Below are positions 21,922-34,990 of a stretch of 64,000 nt of DNA, piece by piece (position 1 is the first letter of the stretch; each line of letters opens with the position of its first letter). Below the pieces are notes generated by a model. That model saw only the letters and a list, made by a program, of their open reading frames with translations, ran no database searches and was not told the origin of the DNA. The position numbers were made by a program, and so were the translations under genes. This stretch comes from Albifimbria verrucaria (Eukaryota; Ascomycota; Sordariomycetes; Hypocreales; Stachybotryaceae), in contig JAHREC010000011.1 in assembly GCA_020081605.1 (NCBI GenBank), forward strand, positions 2,852,001 through 2,916,000, in the 5' to 3' direction.

Positions 21922-24176
21922 ATGGCTGCCGTACAACAATTACTGGCGAGCCCCTCGCCTCCTCCTGCGCCTAGGAGCAATGGAATCAATGGTACCTCTA
22001 CCCCAGTCCGCATGGAAATCGACCGGCCGAGCCACAGTCCCTTCATGCTCAATGGTAGATCGTGCCGAGGGCGCCGCAAACGGGCGACTCGCGAATCGTC
22101 GTAATCGTCTATGGAGCCGGCCAGGAGCGGATTGTGTCGTTGTTCGCCGAGGTTTTGGGAAAGCCTTTCAGGTTAAAAAGCGCGTTCAGCGACGTCACTG
22201 CCGAGGAACACAACTTCGTTATTGGCCTGGCCGCCAACGGAGCAAAAAATGACATCGACTCGAGAGACCAAGAGCTGGTCGTTGCGATCAACGCCCACTG
22301 CGTCAACCTTGGCATGCCCCCGACGTCCAACTTTCCGCCCACTGCGATTACGAATTCCTCTATACCGAATCGTCCTTCCTCCGACGCTACCTCACGAGAT
22401 TCATATCCTTTACGCTTGGTCAGATTAGCCATCACGAAGAGTTGATGGCGAAGCCGAGAACATACTTCATCTCCACCACGTTCCCGGATGTGCATGCGGC
22501 ACTGCCTAACCTGGACATTCTTACGGTCGGCGCCGATGCCGTCGAGATCCGAGTGGATCTGCTGCGGAGCCCCGCGGGACGGGACATTCTCCGACATACC
22601 CAGCCTCAGCTATGTAGGTGAGCAAGTCATGTTGCTGCGGCAAAGGACGGAGCTCCCCATTATATTTACGACGAGATGTACCCGCGAAAATGGCAAGTTC
22701 CCCATGGAAGACCCCAACTTGTACTACGAATACCTTTATCGCGCCATCCAGTGGGGCCTGGAGTATATCGATGTTGAGCTGTGGCTACCTGAGGAGATCC
22801 GGCAGAGGCTGTTTGAGAAGAGGGTAGCTCTCGCATTATGTCTGCGTTCCACGACTTCTCTGGCACGTTCAAGTGGCCCTCACCATATGCCCAGCAAGTG
22901 TTCCAGCAGTCTCAGAAATATGCAGACATTGTGAAGATGATTGCCATCATCAACGACCACAATGAGAACTTTGAACTCGAATACTTCCGGTCCAAAATAA
23001 GGTCTGAGTATCCAGAGGCACCACCACTGTCAGCAGTGAACATGGGAGAGACTGGTCAATTCTCGAGAACTCTCAACAAAGTCTTTACACCAATCACACA
23101 TCCTCTCTTACCTATAATTGCAGCCCCGGGTCAGATGAGCACCGCTGAGATCAATGCTGCCCTGTCGTTACTGGGACAGCTACCCAAGAAGCACTTCTAT
23201 GGCATCAGCAGCAGTGCCTCTCGCACACCCACACCGCGAGCGCCCTTTTACGAGAAGTGCTTCAACGAGCTGGGCTTGCCTCACCACTTCTCCGTTGTTG
23301 AGAGACAGCCCAATAATCCGGCCAGCATGGAGGCATGGTGTAATCAGCGGCAGTTTGGTGGCGCATATGTCGAGCCCGGCTTCTCTCATCACGCGCTTAC
23401 CAAGAACAGTTCCTTCTTTGCAGCTCTAAATAACGGAAACGGTCCGCTGATGACAGAAGCGGCGAGGGCAATTGGCATTGTCGACACCATTGTGGTAAAA
23501 CCGGTGTCCTCATCATCTGGGTCGTCAAACCCGTCGTCAATTCCGTCGAGCCCACCCCATCGCCATAGCGATACGTTTGGTCTGCCACCAAACATGTCCC
23601 TGATCTTTGACAATGCCGGATGGAGAGGTATTTTAAGCACGCTGACGAGCGATCTGGCACCGTCAGCGTATTTTGGGCGATCGGCTGTAGTACTCGCATC
23701 ATCATCTGATGATGTTGCACCAGTATTCTTCGCACTGAAGTCCCTCAACATCTCCAAGATATACACGGTTGGATTCAGGACGCCTTCATCGCTGGCCAAG
23801 AATGCCCCGCCCATTGAGCAGTTTATCAACATGGAGAGCATTCAGCGAGCCCGCTCTGGCACTGACGATGCAAGCCCGTTCCTGATGGTTTCAGCGCTTG
23901 CACCGGAGAAGAGTAATTTGGTGGGCATGCTCATCCGAGTGTTTGGCGCTGCAGGCCCCGTGGTCCATCTGCCCGCAAAAGGTCTTCCTTGACCTTGTGG
24001 ACGGAGGTATGCCAAAGAGCAACGACCCAGGCGCGGTGGCGGAGAAGAACGGGTTCGTGGCATATGGGGCAGCCGACGTGTCGACATTCACTACAGTGGA
24101 AAGCTTGCGACTCCTTGTCGGCCAGAATGTGCCGTCAAGCTTCGTGAGGCTCGCAGGAGGGAGGAGCCTGTACTAG
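21922..24176 (+). CDS. Quinate-repressor-like protein (AROM C-terminal homologue, QutR/qa-1S type)
   Basis: The order matches the last three AROM domains, as in QutR and qa-1S. The N-terminal part (about 22080-22450) sits where shikimate kinase would be but its loop reads YGAGQERIV, lacking the Walker A Lys-Thr/Ser. The type I dehydroquinase part shows [28 protein letters not shown] (active-site His) and [10 protein letters not shown] (Schiff-base Lys). The shikimate-dehydrogenase-like part has [15 protein letters not shown] and [15 protein letters not shown], where AROM has a catalytic Lys after the Pro. A repressor role is inferred from family and from the degenerate kinase and dehydrogenase sites. 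Frames break near 22050, 22335, 22572, 22830 and 23985. The ATG at 21922 begins [16 protein letters not shown], a low-complexity N-terminus. No qa/qut catabolic gene lies in the window. Confidence 0.8.
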
Positions 24177-25762
24177 GCGCAGAGGGTGAGGATGCATTCG
24201 CTCGTGTCAATGACGGGTACCGGGCCGATTTCGTGTCCCTTGACAAGGACAGTCGAGACATTTGGAATATACAAAGGCGGAAAGAGTCGAGACACGCGAA
24301 ATGAGCTCATAATGAAAAGTTACAGGACAGAAGTTGCCTCATCAACATCATGGCGCATTTGCAAGGAGGGCACGCGACTAGGAAGGGTTATCGGAGGACG
24401 ACGTGCCGAGGAGTCGGAACGCCAAATTTGGGCAGCGTCGCGCAAGAAACAAGCATGAGGCGAAATGCTCCGAGAAAGACAAGGGAAGCCCCGGGCTTGG
24501 CCTTAGCGGACCGGCGCATGAATGGCCATCAACGTATTGAGAATTCGAGATGATGCCGGCAGAGATTAGATGTGATAGAGTGGCATGCAGCAGGATGATT
24601 GTCACATGTTGGTTCCTGGGACGCTGGGATGAGACGAGGTTACATCGGCTAGGGTGGAGGGTTGGTGAGCTGCTAGCCGCGCCAATCTCGTGCGCCGCCA
24701 GTTCTTTTCGCGGATGCTTCAATGCAGTGTGCATATAACGTCTTTGCGAAATTAACCTCCGCTGACGAGAGTCCACCGAGGAGAGACGAACCACCTTGAG
24801 TCGGAGATTTGGGGTGTAGACGTTTCCCCTTGCTTCAGTTATTTATGTTTACCCTTTTTTAACCCTTTATGAACTGGTTACATCACTGGTCTGGGCATTT
24901 ATTCGGAGTTGTGGGGACGCAAGAGTCTGGACGCATTCTCTGGGGGTTGATTATATCGTTGGTGTTTTTTGTTCATATGTTTTCATTCTTGGGGGTGTTT
25001 GACTTTGTTTGTTGGATTTACTGTGAATACACTGCGGATGCATAGGGAGCCGGGAGGTGGGCCAAGTTAGGTAGCTAGGCATGATTGAAAGGAAGAAAGA
25101 AAGAAAGTGGATTTTGACAATGCCGTGCTTGTGACCCTGTTTAGTTCGCTTGAGCGGTGTGTGATGCTGGTCTTTGGTTTCTGGTGATGCATATGTAGGT
25201 AGTACTGTACTGCATCGAGTCTCAACTTGGAATGTGAGGGCCAGGTAAGCTAGGTAGTTCATACGCATCTACAAGAACGGAGACTACTAACTTCTCGAAG
25301 TATATATGCTACATCTAGCTTGGCTCAACAGTGTTATTGAAGGAAGCAACATATCTGGCTGTCAAGTTCGGCTTTGAAATAGTCTGTAGCTACAGGGTGC
25401 ATCTTTAACCCCTTTGAAGAAATATCTCCATGTCTCTGCTCATGGCGAAACTGTCTGAGTATTTAATGCTGTTTCACAAGAGAAACCAGTCTTTTCGGTG
25501 GCATTCAAGGAAACATGGGTATAAGACATGAGTTATAAATACATTCTTCTTATACTAACAGTTGAGACTATGTCTTGAAACTTGACCAAGGAGGAATTCG
25601 CGGTCCAAAGTCTGATAGTAGAGCTCATGTGCCAGAGTAATGTCAGGTATTGTCTGAGATTGAGATTGAGATCGTATTTAAAAGGCTTTTCACTTATACA
25701 CAACAGCAGCCTCTATAGCAAAGAGCTCTGGTATTTGCTGTCTATTTATGACTTGAGCAAAA
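24177..25762. other. Convergent intergenic region
   Basis: This lies between the 3' ends of the quinate-repressor-like gene and Trp-tRNA synthetase. The later half is AT-rich and contains a GAAA tetranucleotide run (about 25088-25107). I see no gene. Confidence 0.5.
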
Positions 25763-27519
25763 TCACGCGCTAGGCTCGGCGGCCGCAGGGGCAGCAGCCA
25801 GGGCGGCCTCCTCCTTTTTCTCCTCCTTGGCCTCACTGGGCTTACCACCCTCCTCCTTGGGCTTCTTTTCAGCCTTCTTCTTCTCCTTCTTGTCGCCCTT
25901 CTTCTTTCCGCCGGCAGCGGCGTCCTTTGGCTCCTCCTTGGGCCGGATGGGCAAGGGTTACCGCCCCAGTGGAGCTTGCGGGGCTTCATGTACGATTCGA
26001 GAATCTCGTCGGTGACCTGGGCTCGGCGGGCCTGGAACTTCTCGACGTACTCCTGCAGGATGTCGATGGCGAGCTTCTTCAGGTCACCGGTGAGCAGCTC
26101 ACCGCTGCGGTAGTCCTTGGCCAGCTTCTCGAGCTTGGCATCGTCCTCCTCAAAGTAAGTAAGGTAGATGTAGGATACATCGACGTCAGGGTTACCGCCT
26201 AGTCTGCGGTGATCCTCCAGGTTGGCTTGTCCACCGCTGAAAGCATGGCGGTTGATCTTGGTCTAGAGCGGAGAGTCAGCTGCTACCATGAAAGTATGTG
26301 ACGGTGATGGTGGGACGAACCTTGATCTGCTTGGCGGAATCGGTCATGAAGATGGCCGAGTTGGGGTTCGACGACGACATCTTGCCGCCAGGGCCCTGCA
26401 GGGCGGTGAGGAACTTGGAATGGATGAGGGCAGGCTTAGGGGATGGGTAGCGCATGCGGTGGGCGTTGTCTCGGAGCAGACGGAAGTAGGGATCTTGGTC
26501 GATGCCCATGGGGATCAGACAGGGAATGTCGGCAATGCGCTGCGATCGCGTGGCATCGGGCTCGTCGCTCCAGATCTCGGGGTACGAGGTGGCAAAGGCA
26601 GCGACACACTGGACGGAGGGAAGAAGACCTTGCCGATGTTGGAGCTGGGGAGGGGTTAGCAGTGAAGGTGAAAGTGAGATGAGATGTGGGCGTGGTCGTA
26701 CCTCTCGTTGAAGCCGAAAGCGCCACGGACCTGGTTGAAGGTGACGAGCTTGGAGAACTCCCAGGCATTCATGAGGAAGTGGTTGCCGAGGTACTTGAGA
26801 TCGCTGTAGAGGAAGGTCTTCTTCTGGTCGAAGCCGAGGGCAATGATGTCCTTGGCATTCTCCATGGCGAAGGCGAGGGCATCTTCAAAGGTCAGGTTCT
26901 CCTTGAAGAGGGCTTTTTCATCGTCTGTCAACATGAATACGAGGGGCACGTCGAAGACATCCTGCAGCCACTTTGTGAACTCGAGAGGGATGGTGTGGCC
27001 GAGGTGCAGGCTGCCGGAGCTGGGGCCACGGCCGGTGTAGAGCATGAAGGGCTCGCCGCGCTCATGGTGGGTGAGGATCTTTTCGAAGTCGCGGTGGCTG
27101 AAGAAGAGGCCGCGACGGAGCCAGCGATGGGGCTTGTGACCGGTGACCTTTTCGAAGCGCTCGAGGAGGGCGTCGTCGATGAGGGAGGTGTTCCATTTCC
27201 TGGAGGGGGCCAGAGGGTCAGTGGCTGGCCGTTGGGTGGGTGGATAGATAGATGTATGGATGTATGGGATGTATAGATGGATGGAAGGAAGGGGTGGTGT
27301 CCATGTCCATGTCCATGTCCGCGTCCACGTCCATGGAAGCAGGGGCCTTCTGTACTGTACTCACTTGCAGATGGCTTCGTAGTTGATGGCGACGACCTCG
27401 CCCTCGGCCGTCTGGGCACCTTCGACGGACCAAGGGTTGATGTCCTGGTCCTGGGCGGCGGCCGGGTTGGCGGCGGCGGCGACGGCAGGCAGGGCGGCCT
27501 CGGTGTTGTTCTCGGCCAT
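25763..27519 (-). CDS. Cytosolic tryptophanyl-tRNA synthetase
   Basis: The enzyme charges tRNA-Trp. It is a class Ic synthetase with the HIGH-like motif in SSGSLHLGHTIPLEF and the KMSKS motif as GGKMSSSNPNSA. Other eukaryotic TrpRS features are YTGRGPS, VPLVFMLTDDEK, AFGFNE, GIDQDPYFRLLRD and, near the end, HAFSGGQ and RKLHWGG. Exons on the minus strand: 27519-27365, 27199-26702, 26644-26321, 26262-25763; introns are 165, 57 and 58 nt. After the core the protein has an unusual tail of about 50 residues rich in Lys, Glu and Ala. Frame breaks near 26620 (CCC should be CCCC) and near 25965 are each repaired by one base. The start at 27519 gives an Ala-rich N-terminal extension without a mitochondrial-type presequence, so a cytosolic form is likely. 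Confidence 0.92.
27200..27364 (-). other. Intron 1 of Trp-tRNA synthetase with ATGTCC hexamer repeat
   Basis: The donor is GTGAGT and the acceptor CTCCAG on the minus strand; joining gives ICKKWNTSLIDD. The intron contains a GGACAT/ATGTCC repeat (plus strand 27298-27335) and GATG/TATG-rich sequence. This explains a Met-Asp-rich open frame that is not coding. Confidence 0.75.
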
Positions 27520-30500
27520 GATGGGTGGGTGGTGTTCCTCGATGATCGATGCGACGCCCTCACGCACGACGTGGATGGGAAAAAAAGGGATTGTGGATTG
27601 AGTGACTGTGACTGTGACTGTGACTGACTGACTGAACCGTTTGCTTGACGCGGGGTTCTTTGCTTTGCTCTGCTTCCTTCCCTTTGACCCCTCGTCCCCG
27701 ATCCGGCCTAGCGCCACCAGCAACTCAACTAAGGTACCTTAGATTAGGTACCCTGTACTGTACAGAGGAGATACCAGTAACTTACAGCCAGAAAGAAAGG
27801 AAAAGGAAAAGAAAAGTGACTTGCCCCATGTACCTTGATTAGAAAACAGACTGCCTGTCTAAAGTACACACACCATACCTATTGTACTTTACTATACTCT
27901 GCATACTAGGTAGCTACTAAGTCTACTAATCTTTTTGTAGTCAACTTGCTTCAAACCCAAGCAAGCTCTGTATTCCCAACTATAGCAAACACCACAATCA
28001 AGTAGCTGGCATTAAATGCAGCACAAAACATGTCCATCAGCTCGTTGATAAACCTTTCATAGGACCCCGAGGTCCCCAAATCTGCTGAAACCCCAGGAGC
28101 TTTGATCCTTGCACCCCACGAGTTGATCACGTTACACAGTTCTCCAGTCTACAAATTCTATGCCTTCAATCCCCTCCTCGCGAAGCCAAGAATACTGCAA
28201 AGAAGATCAGGTCCACATATGGGTTTCTTCGTCCATGACTCGCTAGGAAACACGGCATCTCTAAACAGTTCTTATGCAAACGACTGGCTTGGCAAGCTAG
28301 TCTCATCATCAACAACGCCGCATTGCGTACGAACGAATAAAGAGTTCATCAACATTGAAGTCCCCAAATTTCTACATTCTCAAAATGTACATGGTTTACT
28401 GTATAGTGTTTCGTAATATTCTGCGGCTTTTCACCACAGTGTAGTTACACCATCTGATCTCGCAACGGTAGCCCAACCCCAGAGGAAAACGTCAGCAACC
28501 CCCAGGCCTTGTTGAGAATCAACCAACCAAAGACAGCTCAAGTTCAAATCTCATACCAATCTAAGCCATTGAAAAGCACGAAAAGGCAAGGAGATCAAAC
28601 TCGCTCTTCTCAGCCTCATGCGTAGAAAGGCCAGACTGCTCTCGCTAAAATCATCCAAGCCACCAGGGGCATGTAACGGTTTCGAAATTGCTTAGCGAAC
28701 CCCAACTTGGCCAATCGACATGAAAACGGAAAGCTTCTCCCTTTTCCTTTCCTGCGGTAAGCCAGACCCGCAGCCCATTTTGACCTCTGCCCATCCGAGC
28801 CAATGTAAATCCCCGGGAATCATAAACCATCGTGATCAAGATTGAGCTAGTCCAAAGAGCTAAAGAATCATCCGACAGCCACAACCGGAGACTCATCATG
28901 TCCGGTTGTCCTGCTCGCTTCCGGGCAACACAAAACGACTTAGTCTCACTTAACCAACTGGAGATGCCCGCTGGTTTGCACGCTTCAACCATCACATAGC
29001 CGAACCGTTTAAATCATCCCGCGTGCCGTACGAGGGTCATGTGCACTTTGCCGTGACAACTCACAGTGATTGCCTGCCATGCTTGCTCCGTTGGGTAGCA
29101 CTAGCCCGCGTAGTCAGCGCGTTGTCTCGGTAGAAGTCCCAGTTCCCTAACCGCACGAATGAGCCAGCTCTGCCGGTGAAGAAAGGTCTGGCCTGCAACT
29201 GATACATGACGTCGTGAAAGAGGGATTTCTCGGCAGGGGTCATCCTTCAATTATCTTTACGCCCTTACCGAGAGGATAGATGCTGGATCGCAAGGTTTAC
29301 TCGAATTACGGGACTTGGATGCAGGTTTCTGGAGACTTTGTAACGAGATCCGGGGATCTACGAAGTCCCCGGGGACCCGAATTTCAAGAGTAGGTGGCAG
29401 CTCTCCAAGACTTGCCGGACCAACAACCAACTTCGTCCACAACATAAGATGCTAGTCGTGAAGAGTAAGCAATTACAAGACACAGCTGATGTGATCAACT
29501 GTCATCATCGTCTGCCCAGGAAACTGCACAACCTTCCTTAAACCTCAGCCTGTGTTGGCCGATTCAAAGCGCCATACACGCCACATCGCGGCAGCAAGCC
29601 TCCCGTGCTCTTTTCCATTCAAGAAGCATTCCAAATTTAGTGGATTGTGGGCTCATTCCTGCTCCATCCTGGGGTTATAGCAAAGCTTTGTTAAGGCGCA
29701 CCTGCAGCCGGGCTCGAAGCGAAATCTTGGCTATGCATCAGCAGGAACAATTGGATCGTGACTAAATCGCTCGGCGTTCCCAAACAACAAAGTGGAAGAG
29801 GGCGGCCCGAGCCTCCCTGGTCATTTCCACAGCGTGTCAGGTTGAGAAGGTCAAGAGTCGTGCGGCGTGAGCGGATGCGAGATGCGCATTGAAGCTGACT
29901 TGGAAGGCGGTTGTGCTGGTGCTGTTTCGCAAGTCATGCTGCCACCACCCTGCCATGGAAAGGTACCTACCTCATGCTTCTTAATCCGTAGTGCATGTAG
30001 AATCAATTTCCTCAGGGCTTAGCGAGCCAATCAAGGGCCACGAAGCCAAGAGATTCAGCGTCCATGGTGCGGATTTAATGGAAACCCATGATGAACCGAC
30101 ATATCGTCACCCAATCTCATCAAGTCCGCAGACAGGTACGCTGCCTGGGCGGAGCCGTGCTTGCCCTCTAAAGCTCTTGATCGGAGAGAAGACATCTGCC
30201 GCGGGCAAATGCACTGGCAAGCTGCAGCTCGGAGGACAGGCTTCCATGCATGGGTGGGCGACTCCGGGGATGAGCAGGGTCCTGGCAGACCTGCCGAGAG
30301 AATGGGGGTTGTACTGGATCTGTTCCCTCGGCGGAACCAGGGATTGCCTCGATCGGCTCTTTCGAGACCCTCAATAGACCGACTCCCTATTGGACCGTTA
30401 AGCCTAGGCAATGGGCTTCGTGAAGCACATGGCACAAAGCGGCGAGATGGGAGCGCTGCTTCTGGCGGCTTGCACAGTTGTTGTCGCATGAGTCGTTATC

Positions 30501-33500
30501 GTCCCTCCCAGCGGAGCCGGGTGATCCTAATACATGCTATACGATTCGTCGCGACAATACTCTTCTTGCGTGCGGGCGTCAAGCGTTTCCCAGCCCGCGA
30601 CCGGATCTTGCTGCATCCCATGTCCCAGCCTCGGCTCTGCTCGGAGAGCCTTGACCGGCAAGCAGGGAGACGATGAGGCTACCACGGGGTGAAGGCATAC
30701 ATGAAACTCTACGATTGGTCTGAGTTATGTTGTTATGACGACATTTGCAGAGGAGCGCAGGGTCAGCGTAGCTTCCACCCAGTAACTGCGAGAACTGGCA
30801 ACGTTCCAATGTGGCGCGCTTCTGGGGATCTGTTGACGTGGTCCATTACGACACGGAGCCCCCTTCGGCCCTGTCAGCCTCGCTGTACAACATGGACATG
30901 TGGATTGCCACTGGCCGAAGGGATGGGAGCCCGTCGATCGGGGCTATCTCCCATTAGAGCGGGAGAGAAGGCGGGCACCCCGTAGTTTTGAGCGCGGCGG
31001 CCGTCCTGGCCAGGCTCCGTACTAATTTCGGAAGTAGAACGGTTGGGGTCACAGTTGGTTGGCAACGGCAGTTGAAAAGCGAGTGTTTGAGATCTGGGGG
31101 AATGGCAGGGGTTGCGTTGGGCATTGGCGGCCAGCGTCTATGATTCGAGCGCATGGCCGACCCCGGCATGGTGACTTGTGAATGTGCAGCAAGTCAGGCT
31201 CCCTTTGCCTCCGAACGGTTGAGAGCTCGACCGTTCTGGCTTAGACGACCATCTTCTCCACACGAAACCAACTGCCTTACCCCACCATTGCAGGCTTGGT
31301 GATGTGAGTTGTGAGCAAACGGGACGTGGCGCTCAGTCGTTGTGTATCATGACTCGATGCAACCGATGGCTGTGACGGAAGCCTCAAAAGCTTGAAAATC
31401 ACGACGGGAAAGAAAAAGGCCCGAGTTAGGAAACGGACTGGGTGTACTTGGCTCATGGATACGACATTGGCAGCAAAGTGGGACCTGGACGTGCCTTCAC
31501 ACGGTTTCCCAGCGTCGAGCTCACTCAGTTTATCGAACAGGGTTGACAGGAGGCCGTTGCGACTGGCTCCCTCTCTGTGCGTGGCGAGAAGCTTGTGATT
31601 CAAGATATATTGAGCAATGACATGTCATATAGCGCATCGTTCATCGTTGAGGGAAAGACTTGAGTTACCCGGGCCTGCGCGGTTAAACGTTCTGCCATCA
31701 CAACGCCCAAGAGTTGGAGACAAACCAGGGGTCCAGTTTTGGAGTAGCAAGGCGACGGGGCCTCAACCAAGCTCGTCACGTACAGTAGGAACCATGGGAG
31801 CAAGGAAGCTGCTGGCCGGATAAGGGTCATTGGCTGGTGTTGAGGGAATAGAGGCGATAGGAAGAAAGCTATGGCCATCCCTTGCTTCTGACATACATGC
31901 AGAGGATCGCATATACTATACCTTTCTATAGCCTTCCTACTCAAGTCTACCTACCCAAAACTACCTACCTATGGAATACTGCGCCGTACAGTACAGTACA
32001 GTACAGTATGCTGGCCAATTGCTTAGGCGTGGCTGGAGCTGCGAACGGTCGCGCCTCTCGGACCCAACTGTATAGATGTAGAAAGGGGAAGCAAATCGCC
32101 GAGGTCTCAAGCCACAGACGAGCAGGACCTGCGTTGCCGCCAAGCTCGGAGAGTTCAGCGCGGTCAATAGCTGAAAGCCCACAGATGCTGCAAAAGCCGC
32201 GTGGAGTCCCCTAAACTTCAAAGTGTCATGGTTGCAGGTACCGACCTTGGATCGGACATGATGACCTCGAGCACACGCACATCCCGGGGTAACCTCGAAC
32301 CCCATGCATGCAGACGTGCAGACGTGCAGGCGTACCGTACAGCGAGTGGTGCCCTGCGGACCGTTCACTGCCTACCTACCTGGCAGCGCAGGCTCGGTAC
32401 CGTAATCTTGACCTGGCCCAGCACTTACTTACTGGCAGGCTCAACTACCGCTCTCTCATGTGAAGGCGGCGTGTGATGGGACTCCCTTTTCAGGACCGGC
32501 TTTCCGACAAGCGCCGTGACGCTCTGGGCTGAGGGAGGGAAAGGAAATGGGGCACGATGGGCTGAGGAGCTCGTGAAGCTCACACCGTCCGTGTGCGCTG
32601 GAAGAGAAGGCCGGGCTTGGCTGCCATCCGAGTTCCGAGATGCTATTTTCGAAGCTGCACGAGACAGGACGGCGGCGCATACCGCGATTCGATACCACCG
32701 TTTGGTGGCCTCTAGGTATGACTACTCTGGCCACCATCTCGAGGCTGATAAGAGTAGGCAGAGCTGGACCTGTGTTGTAACTATCCGACGATTAATTCTT
32801 GTACCCGTCAGGACGTTTCCTGATGGTTGTGTCACATCTTAACAATGACACCTGGGTGCTCTCTCCGGTGACCTCGGATTTGCCTCCGGATCGTCTCTTG
32901 AAGCCGTTTTGTTTTTTCTTGAAGCAGCAATGCACTCCCCACTGAGGACTAAGCAGCGGTGGCATGCCCGAGGGTCACCGCCTGGATCAGACCCAAGCTG
33001 GAATCGATATCTGGGGCATCCATATGGATCCAAAGGAATGATCTAGGCGGGCCCGAAGGCAACAGCCCCGGCGAGATTACGATTGGGTCCTGCGTCCTGC
33101 TCGTTATGGCAAGTCGTCGGATCTACAGGACGTGCAGATGGCATTGCCGATCGTGGTTGAGCGTGATCAAGCGTAAGTAGAACCTTAGTCTGCTATCCAC
33201 AGGCAGACCGGTGGTTGCGGAGGTCTGGTGCCAGGCTTAGCGATGCCTCGTTAGTTGACACAACCACGGGCCGCAAGGCAAGGCACGCCAGAGCAACGAT
33301 AGCACCAGGAGTTATGGGCTGGGGGTGGGAGAGGGAGATGGGATGGGATGGGGGTCCCCAGGGGGTCGGGCTCAGAGAGGCGGTTCCTATTGAGGCAGGG
33401 CGGAGAGATGCAACTGGTTCCACGCGCGACATGTACTCGATGCGGACCTTTGAGTAACATCGGAGGAGGGGAGGGGTTTGCTAGTGGCTTGCGATGATTT

Positions 33501-34465
33501 CGTGTGTCTGATGGAAGAGTTCCCCGTTGTTATGCCCTTTCCAGCAACAGCGCGCAGCCTCCAACTCCACCTCCCTCCAATATCCACACCACCATCACAA
33601 GAAAAAGGCCCCCAGTCAGCCAGTTTTGCGCTGTGCCATGACCAGGCGTTTTGCTAGAGGAGATTAGGCAATCTTGTTGGAGCACGAGGTGATGGGCGGG
33701 CCTGCCTTGGTCAACCGCGGGCACAACCCGCAGAAGGAGGAAGACGCAGACACACGACGCATCTGAAGTGGGTGAGATGGTGTTGTATTGTGGCGGGCCA
33801 GGCTGGGCAACTGTGAGATCCGAGGTTGCGTATTGCCTGTGGTTTGTTCGAGTCATCGGTCTTTGACGAGGGGGTGGCCACTGAGGGGAAGATCTATCAT
33901 AAGCCTGCATTGACTTGTTAAGTGTGGGCATCTATATGCGCGTATGTGTGTGAGCGAGGAAGAGTACGCGAGCACATGAGAGACAGAGGAGAGAGACAGA
34001 GAGAGGAAAAAAAGGCACATCATTACTGGATCGACTATGAGTGCCTGAACCACACACCGTCTTCAGCAAGCAGCGGGTAACGTGGACAAAAACGTGGATG
34101 CTACCCCGGACGCCGCTGTGCACTAGCCACCTCCACAGTTCCATTCCCCAGCAACTGGGGTAAGGCCTCGAACAAGAAAGCTGGGCCCCCTTTCCCTCAT
34201 TCTGTCATTCCTTTTTGTTTTTTCTGAATTTTTTTTCTTTTTGGGCTTTCTCTTTTCTATCCCCCACCCCTGCCATTTACTTGGTCAAGGAAAAGCCCTC
34301 CGGACCACATGGCCGAGGAGCAATGCGCCCTTATTAGTTCATCAAAGCGAGATGCAACAGGGCAGGGTTAGTACTGGAACCGCCTGTTAGTGCCGGCGCC
34401 AATCGCGTATTAAGTACCGATACTTGTTACCAATGAGGAATAGTAGAGCAGAAATGCGTGAGAGG

Positions 34466-34506
34466 ATGAATGAGTGAATGAATGAATTAATGAGTGAATG
34501 AGTAAA
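34466..34506 (+). repeat. TGAA/TGAG tetranucleotide microsatellite
   Basis: About ten imperfect copies of TGAA or TGAG lie in intergenic DNA upstream of the Zn2Cys6 gene. Confidence 0.75.
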
Positions 34507-34540
34507 TGCCCTCTTCAATTACAGCACCACGTAGCCTAGC

Positions 34541-34562
34541 CTGGCCTGGCCTGGCCTGGCCT
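34541..34562 (+). repeat. CTGGC pentanucleotide repeat
   Basis: Four tandem CTGGC units plus two bases follow a related GTAGCCTAGC sequence. It is intergenic. Confidence 0.75.
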
Positions 34563-34965
34563 TTGCCTTGCTAGCCCAGTCCATCATCCCCAGCTCAGCG
34601 CAGCTGCAGCACCGCTCCCCAACAGCCATGGCAGCACCGCGCTACGCTGCTAGAGCGTGCAGAGAGGCCCTGTAAGGTAAGCCGAGGCCAAGGTCAGAAG
34701 CTGCCGGGCTAGCCTCTCTCCTTCTCCTCATCCCCTTCCCTTCCCCATCCCCATCCCCAGCTTCGCCGTCCAAAACTGACTAACGTCGCCCTCTCACCTC
34801 AACCTCGCTCGCTCGCTCGCTACCTGGACTGCATTACCTCACTCTACCCCATACCTCCCCATACCCCCTACCTGTACCTTAGTGCCTGCCTCCCTACCTT
34901 GCATTCTGCTGCTTCTGCTAGCCTATGCTACTTCGTGTCGCTCCGCTCATCCCTTCTACCCCGGT

Positions 34966-34990
34966 CACCACCACCACCACCACCACCACC
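34966..34990 (+). repeat. CAC trinucleotide repeat
   Basis: Eight CAC units lie in the presumed leader of the Zn2Cys6 gene. A second CAC/CAT-rich stretch lies at about 35279-35325. Confidence 0.8.

Noticed and set aside
26686..27276. 196-codon plus-strand frame
   Set aside because: It is the antisense shadow of Trp-tRNA synthetase exon 2, whose motifs are on the minus strand.
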